64,000 nt of DNA from assembly GCA_963717075.1 (NCBI GenBank), contig CAVQVI010000002.1, positions 122,218 through 186,217 of the forward strand. The letters are read 5' to 3'. This stretch comes from JBGOTP01 sp963717075. Its GTDB lineage: Bacteria; Acidobacteriota; Vicinamibacteria; Vicinamibacterales; CAVVIG01. A program made the position numbers and the translations under genes. The notes beneath the pieces were generated by a model. That model was not told the origin of the DNA. It worked only from the letters and a program-made list of their open reading frames with translations, and searched no databases. Of this stretch, positions 63,603-64,000 are shown piece after piece; position 1 is the stretch's first letter, and each line of letters opens with the position of its first letter.

Positions 63603-63866
63603 ACCCTCGGGAGCCGAGGCGGCCGTCGGTGGCGTGCCAATTGGCAGGTCGGTGACCTTCCGCATACCGCGGCTGCTCGGGAGCAGGCCAGCTTTGGAGA
63701 GGACGTCGAAACCCTTCGCTGCGGCGATTCACATCATTCTGTGTGTCTATGATCAAGACCGTCGTCAGAACGCTTGCCCGATGCAGCGCCCGCCGTCTGC
63801 GCGCGTCCCTTATCACCACAGGAGTTCCCTACGCGTACCGTAGCGGCCGGAGCTCGTCGGCGGTAC

Positions 63867-64000
63867 GTGTGGGGTGTGGGCGTCATGGCGGTCGCGTTTT
63901 TTGCCGCCATCGGTCGCGCGCAGCCGGTTTTCAGTCCGGAGGATCTCGAGCGCGCCATGAAGGCTGTCGGTCGATACATTGAGTTGACGCACAGCGCGAT
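63867..64000 (+). CDS. Cytochrome c'-like protein, N-terminal part (runs off the window)
   Basis: The frame containing GVMAVAFFAAIGRAQPVFSP has a signal segment followed by EDLERAMKAVGRYIELTHSA, closely parallel to FTPDDLDKAMKAAGRAFGLVSPL of the cytochrome c' at 53.8 kb. The start is uncertain: GTG 63867 or ATG 63885 are the candidates in frame, and AGGAG at 63820-63824 is too far from either. The heme motif expected near the C-terminus is beyond the window edge. Confidence 0.55.
   Translation, partial: MWGVGVMAVAFFAAIGRAQPVFSPEDLERAMKAVGRYIELTHSA

Overview
The window looks like a piece of an acidobacterial chromosome, most likely class Vicinamibacteria. This is inferred from gene content, not from a marker gene. 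The DNA is GC-rich and dense in exported proteins. It carries an acidobacterial VWFA-related protein next to an Oar-like TonB receptor with a carboxypeptidase-regulatory N-terminus, a DUF1592/DUF1552 pair, five PQQ quinoproteins and many small secreted c-type cytochromes. I recognised no rRNA, tRNA, CRISPR array or replication origin.

Layout. 0-5.6 kb: VWFA-related protein and TonB receptor on the minus strand, both frameshifted. 6-12.3 kb: SRPBCC protein, di-heme cytochrome, dCTP deaminase, a PQQ dehydrogenase and uroporphyrinogen-III synthase. 12.4-19.1 kb: a secreted protein overlapping a copper-monooxygenase-like cytochrome, a second PQQ dehydrogenase, and two secreted proteins of unknown function that share motifs. 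19.4-20.7 kb: an intact MazEF-type toxin-antitoxin pair beside a frameshifted Phd antitoxin and the first codons of a VapC toxin. 20.7-25.6 kb: TonB receptor, then a TetR regulator and an alpha/beta hydrolase sharing operator-like sites. 25.7-31.2 kb: an AraC gene cut by an IS630 element, followed by decayed genes (DUF1326, DUF2182, DUF2306, lysophospholipase) mixed with intact small genes. 31.2-38.8 kb: haloperoxidase-like hydrolase, cNMP-domain flavoprotein, and a four-gene MacAB/DevBCA-type ABC exporter. 39-45.3 kb: a large hydrolase, then di-heme cytochrome, methanol/ethanol-type PQQ dehydrogenase and a sulfite-oxidase/cytochrome fusion. 45.3-56 kb: MFS transporter, exported HpcH/HpaI aldolase, cytochrome-PQQ fusion, VOC protein joined to a third member of the unknown secreted family, amidohydrolase, cytochrome c' and ankyrin protein. 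56-64 kb: DUF1592/DUF1552 pair, a fifth PQQ dehydrogenase with several frameshifts, an NHL beta-propeller, and the start of a second cytochrome c'.

Working together: most gene products are predicted to act outside the inner membrane. The theme is periplasmic oxidation of alcohols, sugars or similar compounds by quinoproteins. Electrons would pass to the small c-type cytochromes, TonB receptors would handle uptake, and hydrolases, aldolase and lyase-like propellers would feed substrates. No PQQ biosynthesis genes are present, so the cofactor must be made elsewhere or imported.

Quality warning: at least eleven genes have single-base frame breaks, and one also has an exact 93-bp tandem duplication. 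Many breaks are probably residual assembly indels, so broken genes are given at full span as CDS. The remnants at 20 kb and 26-31 kb involve missing segments and are more likely real decay.
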